Below are positions 8,102-16,678 of a stretch of DNA of 64,000 bases, piece after piece. The stretch comes from Lachnospiraceae bacterium (GTDB lineage: Bacteria; Bacillota; Clostridia; Lachnospirales; Lachnospiraceae): NCBI GenBank assembly GCA_017935565.1, contig JAGBHK010000045.1, forward strand, positions 1-64,000, read 5' to 3'. The notes beneath the pieces are model-generated. The model searched no databases. It saw only the letters and a program-made list of their open reading frames with translations, and was not told the DNA's origin. A program made the position numbers and the translations under genes. How positions within the stretch are numbered: the stretch's first letter is position 1; the number at the start of each line of letters is the position of its first letter.

Positions 8102-9532
8102 ATGAATAGAAGAACAGTATTAGAAACAGTAAAAGACATAAAATCTGGAAAAATAAGAATAAAAGATCTTATACAAGAATGTATAGAAAATATAGAAAAA
8201 AAGGATAATACATACAATGCATTTATTTCTTTGAATAAGGAAAATGCCATTGATAGAGCGGAAAAGTTACAAGCAAGGCTTGATGCGGGGGAAGATATAG
8301 GAATTCTTGGAGGTATTCCAGTAGCGATTAAAGATAATATTTTGGTTGAAGGTCTTAAAACTACTTGTGGTTCTAAGATGCTTGAGAACTATATGGCCCC
8401 ATATTCTGCAACTGTTATAAATAAGTTAGAGGAGAACGGAGCAATTATTATAGGCAAAACCAATATGGATGAGTTTGCTATGGGAAGTACAACAAAAACC
8501 TCATATTATGGCGAAACAAAGAATCCTGTAAATATTGAATATATACCTGGTGGCTCGTCGGGTGGAAGCGCAACTGCTATAGGTACAGATATGTGTATGG
8601 TCAGTCTTGGGAGTGATACGGGTGGTTCGGTGAGACAACCAGCGGCGTTTTGTGGATTGGTTGGATTGAAACCAACTTATGGTATGGTTTCTCGTTATGG
8701 ATTGGTGGCATATGCATCATCATTTGACCAAATTGGTCCTATGGGGAAAACAGTTGAAGATGTCGCATTAACATTACAAGTTATTATGGGCTGTGATTCA
8801 AAGGATTCTACATCTCAATTTAATTTGGAAAAAGATTATTTGTCAACATTATCTAAAGGTGTAAAGGGACTTAAAGTAGGTATTCCAAGAGAGTTTTTTA
8901 CTGAAGATTTAGAAGATAGTATTAAAGAAAGTGTTATAAATGCGGCAAAGGTACTTGAAGATAATGGGGCTATTGTTGAAGAAATTAATGTGGGTAATAC
9001 AGAATATGCTGTTATGGCCTATTATATAATTGCGTGTGCCCAAGCTAGTTCAAATCTTGCAAGATTTGATGGAGTTAAGTATGGTTATAGAAGTATGAAC
9101 TATGAAAGTCTTGGGGAAATGTATGATAATACGTGGAAGGAAGGCTTTGGTGAAGAAGTTAGGAAGAGAATTTCATTGGGAGAATATGTGCTTAGTAGTG
9201 GATTTTACGAAGAACATTACCTTAAAGCCTTAAAAGTAAGGCGGTTAATTTGGGAAGAATATGAAAAACATTTCGAAAAATATGATTTGATTTTATCGCC
9301 AGTAACAAAGGTTAGTGGGATTAAATTAAGCGATGATGTTGACAGTGTAAAATTATATATGGATGATTTATATACTGTTTCTGCAAATTTATGCGGATAC
9401 CCAGCAATATCTGTTCCATTTGGAAAAAATGAGTGTGGATTACCTATAGGTGTGCAGATTATGGGTAAGAGTTTTTCGGAAGAAACAATACTTAGAGCTG
9501 CATTTTTACTTGAGCAAAGGAATGGTGATTAG
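8102..9532 (+). CDS. gatA: Asp/Glu-tRNA amidotransferase subunit A
   Basis: 476 residues. Amidase-signature enzyme that releases ammonia from glutamine and passes it to GatB. The Ser-cisSer-Lys triad is visible: Lys77 in V-A-I-K-D-N, Ser152 in the G-G-S-S-G-G-S-A motif, and Ser176 in G-S-D-T-G-G-S-V. An ATG at 8090 overlaps the gatC stop, but the ATG at 8102 has GGAG 6 nt upstream and better matches the family N-terminus. Middle gene of gatCAB. Confidence 0.97.
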   Translation: MNRRTVLETVKDIKSGKIRIKDLIQECIENIEKKDNTYNAFISLNKENAIDRAEKLQARLDAGEDIGILGGIPVAIKDNILVEGLKTTCGSKMLENYMAPYSATVINKLEENGAIIIGKTNMDEFAMGSTTKTSYYGETKNPVNIEYIPGGSSGGSATAIGTDMCMVSLGSDTGGSVRQPAAFCGLVGLKPTYGMVSRYGLVAYASSFDQIGPMGKTVEDVALTLQVIMGCDSKDSTSQFNLEKDYLSTLSKGVKGLKVGIPREFFTEDLEDSIKESVINAAKVLEDNGAIVEEINVGNTEYAVMAYYIIACAQASSNLARFDGVKYGYRSMNYESLGEMYDNTWKEGFGEEVRKRISLGEYVLSSGFYEEHYLKALKVRRLIWEEYEKHFEKYDLILSPVTKVSGIKLSDDVDSVKLYMDDLYTVSANLCGYPAISVPFGKNECGLPIGVQIMGKSFSEETILRAAFLLEQRNGD

Positions 9533-10977
9533 TGCGTATGAACGAATATAAAATGGATATAGGTTTAGAAATACATATTGAGTTGTCCACAGATACAAAA
9601 ATATTTTGCAAATGTAGTACGCAGTTTGGCTGTGAGCCTAATGTTAATACATGTCCTGTTTGTACGGGAATGCCAGGAGCACTTCCTGTGCTTAATAAAC
9701 AGGCAGTAAGATATGCAGCAGCTGTGGGAGATGCGCTTAATTGTAAGATTAATACAATCAGTAAATTTGATAGAAAAAATTATTATTATCCTGATAATCC
9801 TCAAAATTATCAAATTACTCAATTCTATACTCCTATATGCGAGAATGGTTATTTGGAAATAGATACAATTGATGGAAAAAAGAACATTGGAATTAGAGAA
9901 ATACATATGGAGGAAGATGCTGGAAAATTATTACATAATGATTTAAAGAATGTTTCATTTATTGATTACAATAGAGCTGGTGTGCCGTTGATTGAAATTG
10001 TAACTATGCCAGATTTTTCAAATGGAGATGAAGTGACCTGTTTTTTGGAAAAATTAAGGCTCATTATCCAGTATTTACAAGTATCTGATTGTAAATTAAA
10101 TGAGGGTTCTATGCGTGTAGATGTAAATTTATCTGTCCGTAAAAAGGAATGTGAAGAACTAGGCACGAGAACGGAAATGAAAAATTTAAATTCATTTAGA
10201 GCCATAAAAAGGGCTATAGACAATGAAGCATCAAGACAGATTGAGGTTTTGAAAAATGGTGGAATAATTGATATGGAAACTAGACGATGGGATGATTTGA
10301 AAGAGGAATCTTTTGTTATGCGTTCCAAGGAAGAAGCGAAGGACTATAGATATTTTCCTGAACCGGATTTGCCAATGGTATATGTTGACGATGCAATGCT
10401 TAAGGACATTGAATTATCAAAACCGCAATTTAGACATGAAAAAAATGATTATTATATCAATGAATTGAAGATTCCGGAATATGATGCTAAACTAATAACA
10501 TTGGATTATGATATGACAGTTTTGTTTGAAGAGACGGTGAAGATATGTGATAAACCGAAAAATATTAGTAATTGGCTTATAGGCGAAGCGAATCGCATTT
10601 TGAAAGAAAAAGAATGGGATGCTTGTGATATAAAAATGTCACCTAAAAATTTTGCGATGTTTGTAAATATGGTTTCTGAAGGAATAATCAATAGCAATGT
10701 TGCAAAAGTAGTTTTTGAAAAAATGTTTTTAGAAGATATTAATCCAGAAAAATATGTAGAGGAAAATGGTCTTAAGCAAAACAGTGATGGGGAAATGATA
10801 AAGAAAATTGTTCAGGATGTTATAAATGATAATGAACAATCGGTAAGGGATTATAAAGCTGGAAAAGATAAGGCAATAGGGTATTTAGTTGGACAAGTTA
10901 TGAAAAAGGCTGCAGGAAAAGCGAATCCAAAACTTGTCAATGAATTGTTATTGGAAGAATTAAGAAAGGATATGTAG
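9532..10977 (+). CDS. gatB: Asp/Glu-tRNA amidotransferase subunit B
   Basis: 481 residues. GatB kinase/transamidase that activates the misacylated tRNA and receives ammonia from GatA. Signatures: 'GLEIHIELSTDTKIFC', zinc-type cysteines C-x-C (CKC) and C-P-V-C-T-G-M-P-G-A-L-P, 'RKNYYYPDNPQNYQITQ', and the C-terminal YqeY-like tail ending 'AAGKANPKLVNELL'. The GTG at 9532 overlaps the gatA stop and has AAAGGA about 10 nt upstream; the ATG at 9538 is the alternative. Confidence 0.97.
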   Translation: MRMNEYKMDIGLEIHIELSTDTKIFCKCSTQFGCEPNVNTCPVCTGMPGALPVLNKQAVRYAAAVGDALNCKINTISKFDRKNYYYPDNPQNYQITQFYTPICENGYLEIDTIDGKKNIGIREIHMEEDAGKLLHNDLKNVSFIDYNRAGVPLIEIVTMPDFSNGDEVTCFLEKLRLIIQYLQVSDCKLNEGSMRVDVNLSVRKKECEELGTRTEMKNLNSFRAIKRAIDNEASRQIEVLKNGGIIDMETRRWDDLKEESFVMRSKEEAKDYRYFPEPDLPMVYVDDAMLKDIELSKPQFRHEKNDYYINELKIPEYDAKLITLDYDMTVLFEETVKICDKPKNISNWLIGEANRILKEKEWDACDIKMSPKNFAMFVNMVSEGIINSNVAKVVFEKMFLEDINPEKYVEENGLKQNSDGEMIKKIVQDVINDNEQSVRDYKAGKDKAIGYLVGQVMKKAAGKANPKLVNELLLEELRKDM

Positions 10978-10996
10978 TTTACATAGGGTGCGCAAG

Positions 10997-13042
10997 ATGA
11001 AAAAATATTTAAGATACGTGTTCTTCCCAGTGGTATTTATATATTTTGAATTTATGTTTAAAATTTTTACTGGAAGAAATATAAATGGAGATACTATTTA
11101 TCCAATAATGTCAGCTATTACACTTGGAGGGATTGTAGCTGTTGCAACTTCGTTCCTTCCAAAAGTATGGAATAGAGTAATAGGCTATGTGTTAATTACA
11201 TTTGCCACGATTTTATTTTGTACGCATATTGTTTATTATGATATTTTCAAAACAGCATTTACATTTGCTTTAGTATTTGGTGGTGCAGAAGCTGGAAATG
11301 CAGTTACACAGTTTGCTGGAAATACAGTAACTGCTTTGATAGATAATATATTGCCAATTTTGTTATGCATTTTACCAATACCTGCAACAATTATTTTAGA
11401 TTGGAAGATGTCTTTATTTGAAAAGTTGAAAGTGAAAACTAATTTAATTGCGGTAGCAACTGTAGTTGTGGTACACGGAATAAGTTTAGTTATAGTGTCT
11501 TTTAGTGGCGGTAAAGGCTATACTGCGAAAGTTTTATATTATGAGCAATTTGTAAGGGACATTGGATTTGAGAGATTGGGTGTTATTACATCCACAAAAA
11601 TAGATATTAAAGAATTAATTTTTGGTGTTGAGGAAGTAATGACAGAAATTGAGGGTGTACAGGAAATGCCAACATTGCCACCATTAGCAAATAAGGATGA
11701 AGAGACGAGTACGCCAGGTGAAGGTGAAACTTCTAGCGAGGATGAAACGGTGGATAACACACCAGTAGAGCCTCCGGTTGTATATGAGCCAAATGTGTTG
11801 CCAATTGATTTTGACGCATTTACGGCTGGAGAAGATGGCAAATATATTGAATGGCTTAATGAGTTTTATTCAGCAAGTACTCCGACAATGAAAAATGAGT
11901 ATACAGGGATGTTTGAGGGATACAATCTTATCCTAATTACTGCAGAATCATTTTCACCATGGGCGGTTAGTGAGAAGTATACACCAACTTTGTATAAACT
12001 TGTAAATGAAGGCTTTGTATTTGAAAACTTTTACACAAATGCATACAATAACACAACAATGGGTGAATGGACTGTTTGTACAGGACTTATGCCAAATGGT
12101 ATGGGTGGTGTAAGTTTTAATAAAACAGTAGAGGGCGACAATAAGTATATGGGTATGTGTATGGGTAATATATTGGGCGATTTAGGATATTCAACTAGAG
12201 CATATCACAACCATACATATGATTATTACAATAGAGATGAAACACATCCAAACATGGGTTATGATACTTACAAGGGTGTCGGAAATGGATTGAATATACA
12301 AAAGGTATGGTCAGGTTCTGACCTAGAAATGATGCAGGCAACTGTTGATGAATATATTAATGATGAGCAATTCCATACATATTATATGACTGTAAGTGGA
12401 CATTTGAATTATACATGGATTGGAAATACTATGGCAAAGAAAAACAAAGATTTAGTTGCCGATATGGATGCTTCAGAGTCAATTAAAGCATATGTTGCAT
12501 GTAACATTGAATTAGACAAGGCGCTTGAATATCTTATCCAAAGATTGGAAGAAAAGGGTATAGCCGATAAAACGGTAATTGCAATGGCTTGTGACCATTA
12601 TCCATATGCTCTTGAAGAAGAATTGTCTGCACAAATTGGTGCTGAAAACAAGGAGTTTTATGGATTGTATGAGAATAATCTTGTGATTTGGAGCGGTTCA
12701 ATGAAAGAGCCTATTCATGTGGATAAGGTGTGTGCAAGTGTTGATATAATTCCTACGTTATGCAATCTTATGGGAATAGAATATGATTCAAGATTGTATT
12801 CGGGAAGAGATATTTTATCGGATACACCGGGACTTGCAATTTTTTCAGATATGGGATTCGCAACAGATTATTGCATTTATAATGCAACAACAGGAAATAT
12901 TAAATCAACTACAGATTATGAAATTACAACAGATAGTGAGTACTTTGTTGCAGTTGAATCATTGGTGAAAAATATTTGGGATGCATCTGGAAGAATTATA
13001 GCATCCGATTATTACGCAAAATTAAAGAAATATTTAAAATAA
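10997..13042 (+). CDS. LTA-synthase-like sulfatase-fold membrane enzyme
   Basis: 681 residues: about five membrane helices (to residue 190), a Pro/Glu/Thr-rich linker (about 225-262), then an extracellular alkaline-phosphatase/sulfatase domain. Metal and nucleophile candidates are Glu316 in 'LITAESFSPWA', Thr about 352 in 'NNTTMGEWT' and Asp-His in 'ACDHYPYA' (about 532). The architecture is that of LtaS, which polymerises glycerol phosphate from phosphatidylglycerol; related enzymes add phosphoethanolamine or phosphoglycerol to glycans. The ATG at 10997 is chosen for AGGG 8 nt upstream. It starts 19 nt after gatB and is probably cotranscribed, though unrelated in function. Confidence 0.82.
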   Translation: MKKYLRYVFFPVVFIYFEFMFKIFTGRNINGDTIYPIMSAITLGGIVAVATSFLPKVWNRVIGYVLITFATILFCTHIVYYDIFKTAFTFALVFGGAEAGNAVTQFAGNTVTALIDNILPILLCILPIPATIILDWKMSLFEKLKVKTNLIAVATVVVVHGISLVIVSFSGGKGYTAKVLYYEQFVRDIGFERLGVITSTKIDIKELIFGVEEVMTEIEGVQEMPTLPPLANKDEETSTPGEGETSSEDETVDNTPVEPPVVYEPNVLPIDFDAFTAGEDGKYIEWLNEFYSASTPTMKNEYTGMFEGYNLILITAESFSPWAVSEKYTPTLYKLVNEGFVFENFYTNAYNNTTMGEWTVCTGLMPNGMGGVSFNKTVEGDNKYMGMCMGNILGDLGYSTRAYHNHTYDYYNRDETHPNMGYDTYKGVGNGLNIQKVWSGSDLEMMQATVDEYINDEQFHTYYMTVSGHLNYTWIGNTMAKKNKDLVADMDASESIKAYVACNIELDKALEYLIQRLEEKGIADKTVIAMACDHYPYALEEELSAQIGAENKEFYGLYENNLVIWSGSMKEPIHVDKVCASVDIIPTLCNLMGIEYDSRLYSGRDILSDTPGLAIFSDMGFATDYCIYNATTGNIKSTTDYEITTDSEYFVAVESLVKNIWDASGRIIASDYYAKLKKYLK

Positions 13043-13050
13043 CACAAAAA

Positions 13051-13078
13051 TAGGGCATATCGTAATCGATATGCCCTA
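13051..13078. terminator. Terminator between convergent genes
   Basis: Perfect 12-bp stem with a TAAT loop (13051-13062 with 13067-13078). On the minus strand TTTTTGTG follows, so it best serves the PilZ gene; it also closes the LTA-synthase-like gene. Confidence 0.82.
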
Positions 13079-13088
13079 AAAATTTAGT

Positions 13089-13436
13089 TTATTCTGCTTC
13101 CCAATCAGGTTTGAAATCTTCAAAAATAAAATCAAGAATAGGTGCCAAGCCAATGAAAGCCGCGCCGTAATACATAGAATCATCCCTCTTTTCTGAACGA
13201 ACAATCTGTACAACTGTGTAAAGAGAAGAATCATTAGTACCTAAATTAATCTTAGCGTTGAAATAGTATCCTGTAGGGAGTACCGCATTTGATTCGAAAC
13301 CAATACCTGTTTTAGATATATTAGTTACTGTAATAGGTGCATCAATATTGTCAATAAGAACATTATTCTGCTGGAAAAGATTAGAAATGTTCAATTCAAT
13401 ATGTACATCTAAACGTTTGCTTTTTCTTTTTTCCAA
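13089..13436 (-). CDS. PilZ-domain c-di-GMP-binding protein
   Basis: 115 residues made of a single PilZ domain. Both ligand motifs are present: R-x-x-x-R (Arg4, Arg8) at the N-terminus and N-I-S-K-T-G (D/N-x-S-x-x-G) at about 39-44. Stand-alone PilZ proteins relay c-di-GMP levels to motility or surface-polysaccharide machinery. The start codon appears to be TTG, with GGAGG about 9 nt upstream and no ATG nearby. It has its own good promoter (13483-13511). Confidence 0.85.
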   Translation of the reverse strand: MEKRKSKRLDVHIELNISNLFQQNNVLIDNIDAPITVTNISKTGIGFESNAVLPTGYYFNAKINLGTNDSSLYTVVQIVRSEKRDDSMYYGAAFIGLAPILDFIFEDFKPDWEAE

Positions 13437-13482
13437 TGTAAAAGCCCTCCTATATATTTTTTACGAAATTAATTCTAATTAC

Positions 13483-13511
13483 ATTATACAATTAAAAGTA
13501 GAAATTTTCAA
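13483..13511 (-). promoter_or_regulatory. Promoter of the PilZ gene
   Basis: Minus-strand TTGAAA (13506-13511), 17-bp spacer, TATAAT (13483-13488); near-consensus sigma-A promoter with a leader of about 35 nt. Confidence 0.75.
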
Positions 13512-13534
13512 TTCGAAATTACAATATTTTACCA

Positions 13535-13564
13535 TTGAGCGAAGATTGGCAATTATGTTATAAT
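13535..13564 (+). promoter_or_regulatory. Promoter of the OPT transporter gene
   Basis: TTGAGC (13535-13540), 18-bp spacer and TATAAT (13559-13564) preceded by an extended -10 TG. Because the promoter covers the start of a longer open frame, it supports the downstream ATG at 13604. Confidence 0.7.
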
Positions 13565-13603
13565 CACGTAGATTTTGCTAGAAGAGAAAGGAAAGAAGAA
13601 AAG

Positions 13604-15487
13604 ATGAATAAAGAATTAAGTGTGCTTTCGATTGTTGTGGGGGTGCTTCTTTCAGTTGTTTTTGGGGCAGCAAATGCTTATCTAGGACTTAGAGTTGGTA
13701 TGACTGTATCGGCATCAATTCCTGCGGCAGTTATTGGTATGGGCGTTATTAAGGGGATTTTTAGAAAAAATTCTGTATTAGAGTCAAATATGATTCAGAC
13801 AATAGGCTCTGCGGGTGAATCATTGGCAGCAGGTGCAATATTTACGATGCCTGCACTTTTTATGTGGGCTGATGAAGGAATAATGGATAAACCAAATCTT
13901 TTTGAAATTACGCTTATTGCATTGTTTGGTGGTTTGCTTGGTATATTGTTTATGGTGCCTCTTAGAAATGCATTAATTGTAAAAGAGCATGGAATTTTAC
14001 CATATCCGGAAGGAACAGCTTGTGCCAAAGTAATGCTTGCAGGTGAAAAAGGTGGTAGTGGTGCAGGCAAAGTATTTCTTGGTATGGGAATTGCAGCAAT
14101 GATAAAATTTGTGGTTGATGGACTTAAAGTTGTAAGTGGAGTAATTGTTTTCCCAATAAAGAAATTAAAAACAGCATTCAGTGTTGAAGTGTATCCAGCA
14201 CTTGTATCTGTAGGGTATATTTGTGGACCAAAGATTTCGTCTTATATGCTTTCAGGTGGTGTTCTTAGTTGGTTTGTGTTTATACCACTTATTGGAATTT
14301 TTGGTGCTGAGGCAAAACTGTTTCCTGCAGAAAATTTGACTGTAGCTGAAGTTTATGCGACAGGTGGAGCGGATGCAATATGGGCAAACTATATTAAGTA
14401 TATTGGTGCAGGTGCGGTTGCGGCAGGTGGTATTATAAGCCTTATAAAAACATTACCACTTATTTTTAAGACTTTTGCCGATGCTATGAAAGGATTAAAG
14501 GCGACCGCAGATGAAAAAAATAGTGAATGCAGAACTGAAAAGGAATTACCATTTTTGGTTGTACTTGGTTTGATATTTATTATTGCAATATTGATTTGGT
14601 TAGTTCCAGTGATTCCTGTTAATTTTGTAGGTGCCATACTTATTGTGATTTTTGGTTTCTTTTTCGCAACCGTATCATCAAGAATGGTTGGATTAGTTGG
14701 AAGTAGTAATAATCCGGTTTCAGGTATGGCTATTGCAACATTGCTTATATCAACAATTCTCCTTAAAGCAACAGGCCAAAGTTCTAGTGCAGTTATGGCT
14801 GGTGCAATCGCAATAGGTTCAATAATATGTATTGTTGCAGCAATTGCTGGCGATACTTCACAGGATTTAAAGAGTGGATATATTTTGGGGGCAACACCAA
14901 GGAAACAACAGATTGGTGAAATTATTGGTGTTTTTGCGGCAGCGTTGGCGATAGGTGGAGTACTATATCTACTTAGTGCAACTGGATATGGTGAAAAAGA
15001 ATTACCTGCATCTCAAGCTAGTCTTATGAAGACTATTGTAGAAGGTGTTGTAGGTGGAGAACTTCCATGGGGATTAGTATTTGTTGGTGTGTTTTCAGCT
15101 ATATTCATTGAAATATTAGGTATATCAATTTTGCCAGTTGCCATAGGTATGTATTTGCCACTTGAATTGTCTACAACTATTATGATTGGTGGTATTATTA
15201 GATGGTTTGTCGAAAAGAAGAAATATGCTAATAAAGAATTGAAAGAAACTGCTGTAAATAATGGCGTTTTATGTTGTTCTGGTATGATTGCAGGCGAGGG
15301 ACTTGTTGGAATATTAATGGCAGTGTTTGTTGTTGTTAAGATTGGAGGAAAATCTATATCAGAAATATTAGCATCTGTTGGCTCTAAATTAAGTTTTGGT
15401 ATGGTTGGAGGAGCTGTTGTAATTGCATTAATTGTGGTTACAATATTTGCATTTGTATTTAGTAAGGATAAGAATGATGAAGAATAA
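13604..15487 (+). CDS. OPT-family oligopeptide transporter
   Basis: 627 residues with about fourteen to sixteen membrane helices. Features of OPT (oligopeptide/YSL-type) transporters include 'GVLLSVVFGAANAYLGLRVGMTV' at the N-terminus, 'PYPEGTACAKVM' (about 130), 'GSSNNPVSGMA' (about 366) and 'GDTSQDLKSGYILGATP' (about 420). It probably imports peptides or metal-chelate complexes. AAAGGA and AAGAAAAG precede the chosen ATG. A PqqD-like gene overlaps its 3' end, so the two are translationally coupled. Confidence 0.92.
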   Translation: MNKELSVLSIVVGVLLSVVFGAANAYLGLRVGMTVSASIPAAVIGMGVIKGIFRKNSVLESNMIQTIGSAGESLAAGAIFTMPALFMWADEGIMDKPNLFEITLIALFGGLLGILFMVPLRNALIVKEHGILPYPEGTACAKVMLAGEKGGSGAGKVFLGMGIAAMIKFVVDGLKVVSGVIVFPIKKLKTAFSVEVYPALVSVGYICGPKISSYMLSGGVLSWFVFIPLIGIFGAEAKLFPAENLTVAEVYATGGADAIWANYIKYIGAGAVAAGGIISLIKTLPLIFKTFADAMKGLKATADEKNSECRTEKELPFLVVLGLIFIIAILIWLVPVIPVNFVGAILIVIFGFFFATVSSRMVGLVGSSNNPVSGMAIATLLISTILLKATGQSSSAVMAGAIAIGSIICIVAAIAGDTSQDLKSGYILGATPRKQQIGEIIGVFAAALAIGGVLYLLSATGYGEKELPASQASLMKTIVEGVVGGELPWGLVFVGVFSAIFIEILGISILPVAIGMYLPLELSTTIMIGGIIRWFVEKKKYANKELKETAVNNGVLCCSGMIAGEGLVGILMAVFVVVKIGGKSISEILASVGSKLSFGMVGGAVVIALIVVTIFAFVFSKDKNDEE

Positions 15488-15824
15488 AGAATTAAACTAT
15501 CTTGATTATGTACCACGAAAGAATGAACTCAATTTCTATTATACGAACGATAGTGGTAAAGGTGTTATAAAAGTTGTTAATATGGGGTTTTACAATAGAT
15601 TGGCTCAAATGTTTTTTAGAAAACCCAAGTATAGTTTTATTGAATTAGAAGAGTATGGAACGTTTATTTGGGATTTTATCGACGGAAATAATACTATATA
15701 CGATATTGCATTAAAGGTTAAAGAAAAGTTTGGTGAGGAGGCTGAACCTTTATTTGAAAGAATAAGTCAATATTTTAGTATTATGGCGGATAATAAATTA
15801 ATATTTTTGAAAACTAAAAAATAA
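15477..15824 (+). CDS. PqqD-like small protein
   Basis: About 115 residues. The central part ('FIELEEYGTFIWDFIDGNNTIYDIALKVKEKFGE', in the range 50-90) fits the PqqD/RRE winged-helix fold used to bind precursor peptides, or the related fold in free-standing proteins. The start overlaps the OPT gene by 11 nt, with AGGAT about 8 nt upstream (ATG at 15474 or 15477). No radical-SAM partner or precursor peptide is adjacent, so a modification role is unproven; linkage to the OPT transporter is the only context. Confidence 0.7.
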   Translation: MKNKELNYLDYVPRKNELNFYYTNDSGKGVIKVVNMGFYNRLAQMFFRKPKYSFIELEEYGTFIWDFIDGNNTIYDIALKVKEKFGEEAEPLFERISQYFSIMADNKLIFLKTKK

Positions 15825-15853
15825 TTGCGTGAAGCAGTGTCATGTATTATAAT
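15825..15853 (+). promoter_or_regulatory. purC promoter
   Basis: TTGCGT (15825-15830), 17-bp spacer, TATAAT (15848-15853). It lies directly after the PqqD stop and about 60 nt before the purC start. Confidence 0.65.
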
Positions 15854-15914
15854 GATATTGCTTCTTTCGATTGTGAATGGAAGGATAAATAATTATAAAG
15901 GATGGGAGATAAAT

Positions 15915-16622
15915 ATGAAGAAAACAGAATTGCTTTATGAAGGAAAAGCAAAAAAGGTATTTAGTACCGAGGAAAAAGAAATTTTAATTGTAAGCTATAA
16001 GGATGATGCAACAGCCTTTAATGGTGAAAAGAAGGGAACGATTGAAGGCAAGGGTGTTGTGAATAACCGAATGGCAAATCATGTATTTAAATTGTTGGAA
16101 AAAAATGGAATTCCAACGCATTTAATTGAAGAATTAAGTGACAGAGAAACAGCAGTGAAAAAAGTAAATATTATCCCGTTGGAAGTTATTGTTCGAAATA
16201 TTGCTGCAGGAAGTTTTTCAAAAAAGTTGGGAATTGCAGAAGGTACAAAATTATTAGAACCAACATTGGAATTTAGTTATAAAAATGATGCCTTAGGAGA
16301 CCCTTTGATTAACGATTATTATGCCATTGCTATTGGACTTGCTACAAGAGAAGAAATACAAACGATTACAGAATATGCATTTAAAATTAATGATATTATA
16401 AAAGAGTACTTCTTAAAAGCAAATATGGAATTGGTTGATTTTAAGATTGAGTTTGGAAGATTAGAGGACAAAACGATTATTTTAGCGGATGAAATTTCAC
16501 CAGATACATGTAGATTATGGGATGTAAATACTCATGAAAAACTCGATAAAGACCGATTTAGAAGAGACCTTGGCAATGTAGTGGAAGCATACAATGAGGT
16601 GTTTAATAGATTGGGATTGTAG
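15915..16622 (+). CDS. purC: SAICAR synthetase (phosphoribosylaminoimidazole-succinocarboxamide synthase)
   Basis: 235 residues, typical bacterial PurC length. Condenses CAIR with aspartate using ATP in purine synthesis. Family motifs: '[13 protein letters not shown]', '[14 protein letters not shown]' near the N-terminus, '[14 protein letters not shown]' (about 90), '[12 protein letters not shown]' (about 193) and '[10 protein letters not shown]'. The ATG at 15915 follows GGGAGATAA; a longer frame from 15825 would start inside the promoter. Purine genes here are scattered (purA is at 23922), with no purine cluster. Confidence 0.97.
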   Translation: MKKTELLYEGKAKKVFSTEEKEILIVSYKDDATAFNGEKKGTIEGKGVVNNRMANHVFKLLEKNGIPTHLIEELSDRETAVKKVNIIPLEVIVRNIAAGSFSKKLGIAEGTKLLEPTLEFSYKNDALGDPLINDYYAIAIGLATREEIQTITEYAFKINDIIKEYFLKANMELVDFKIEFGRLEDKTIILADEISPDTCRLWDVNTHEKLDKDRFRRDLGNVVEAYNEVFNRLGL

Positions 16623-16641
16623 AAAGAAAATAAATCAGAAA

Positions 16642-16674
16642 ATGCTCGGTAAGATGTATAATCTAACCGAGCAT
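16642..16674. terminator. Bidirectional terminator after purC and the sensor kinase
   Basis: 9-bp stem (16642-16650 with 16666-16674) with a further AGAT/ATCT pairing inside the loop. U-rich sequence follows on both strands (AAATTTAT on plus, TTTTCTGATTTA on minus). Confidence 0.7.
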
Positions 16675-16678
16675 AAAT

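Noticed and set aside
15013-15516. 167-residue minus-strand ORF opposite the OPT transporter
   Set aside because: Antisense to a well-matched transporter domain; composition is the mirror of membrane-helix codons.
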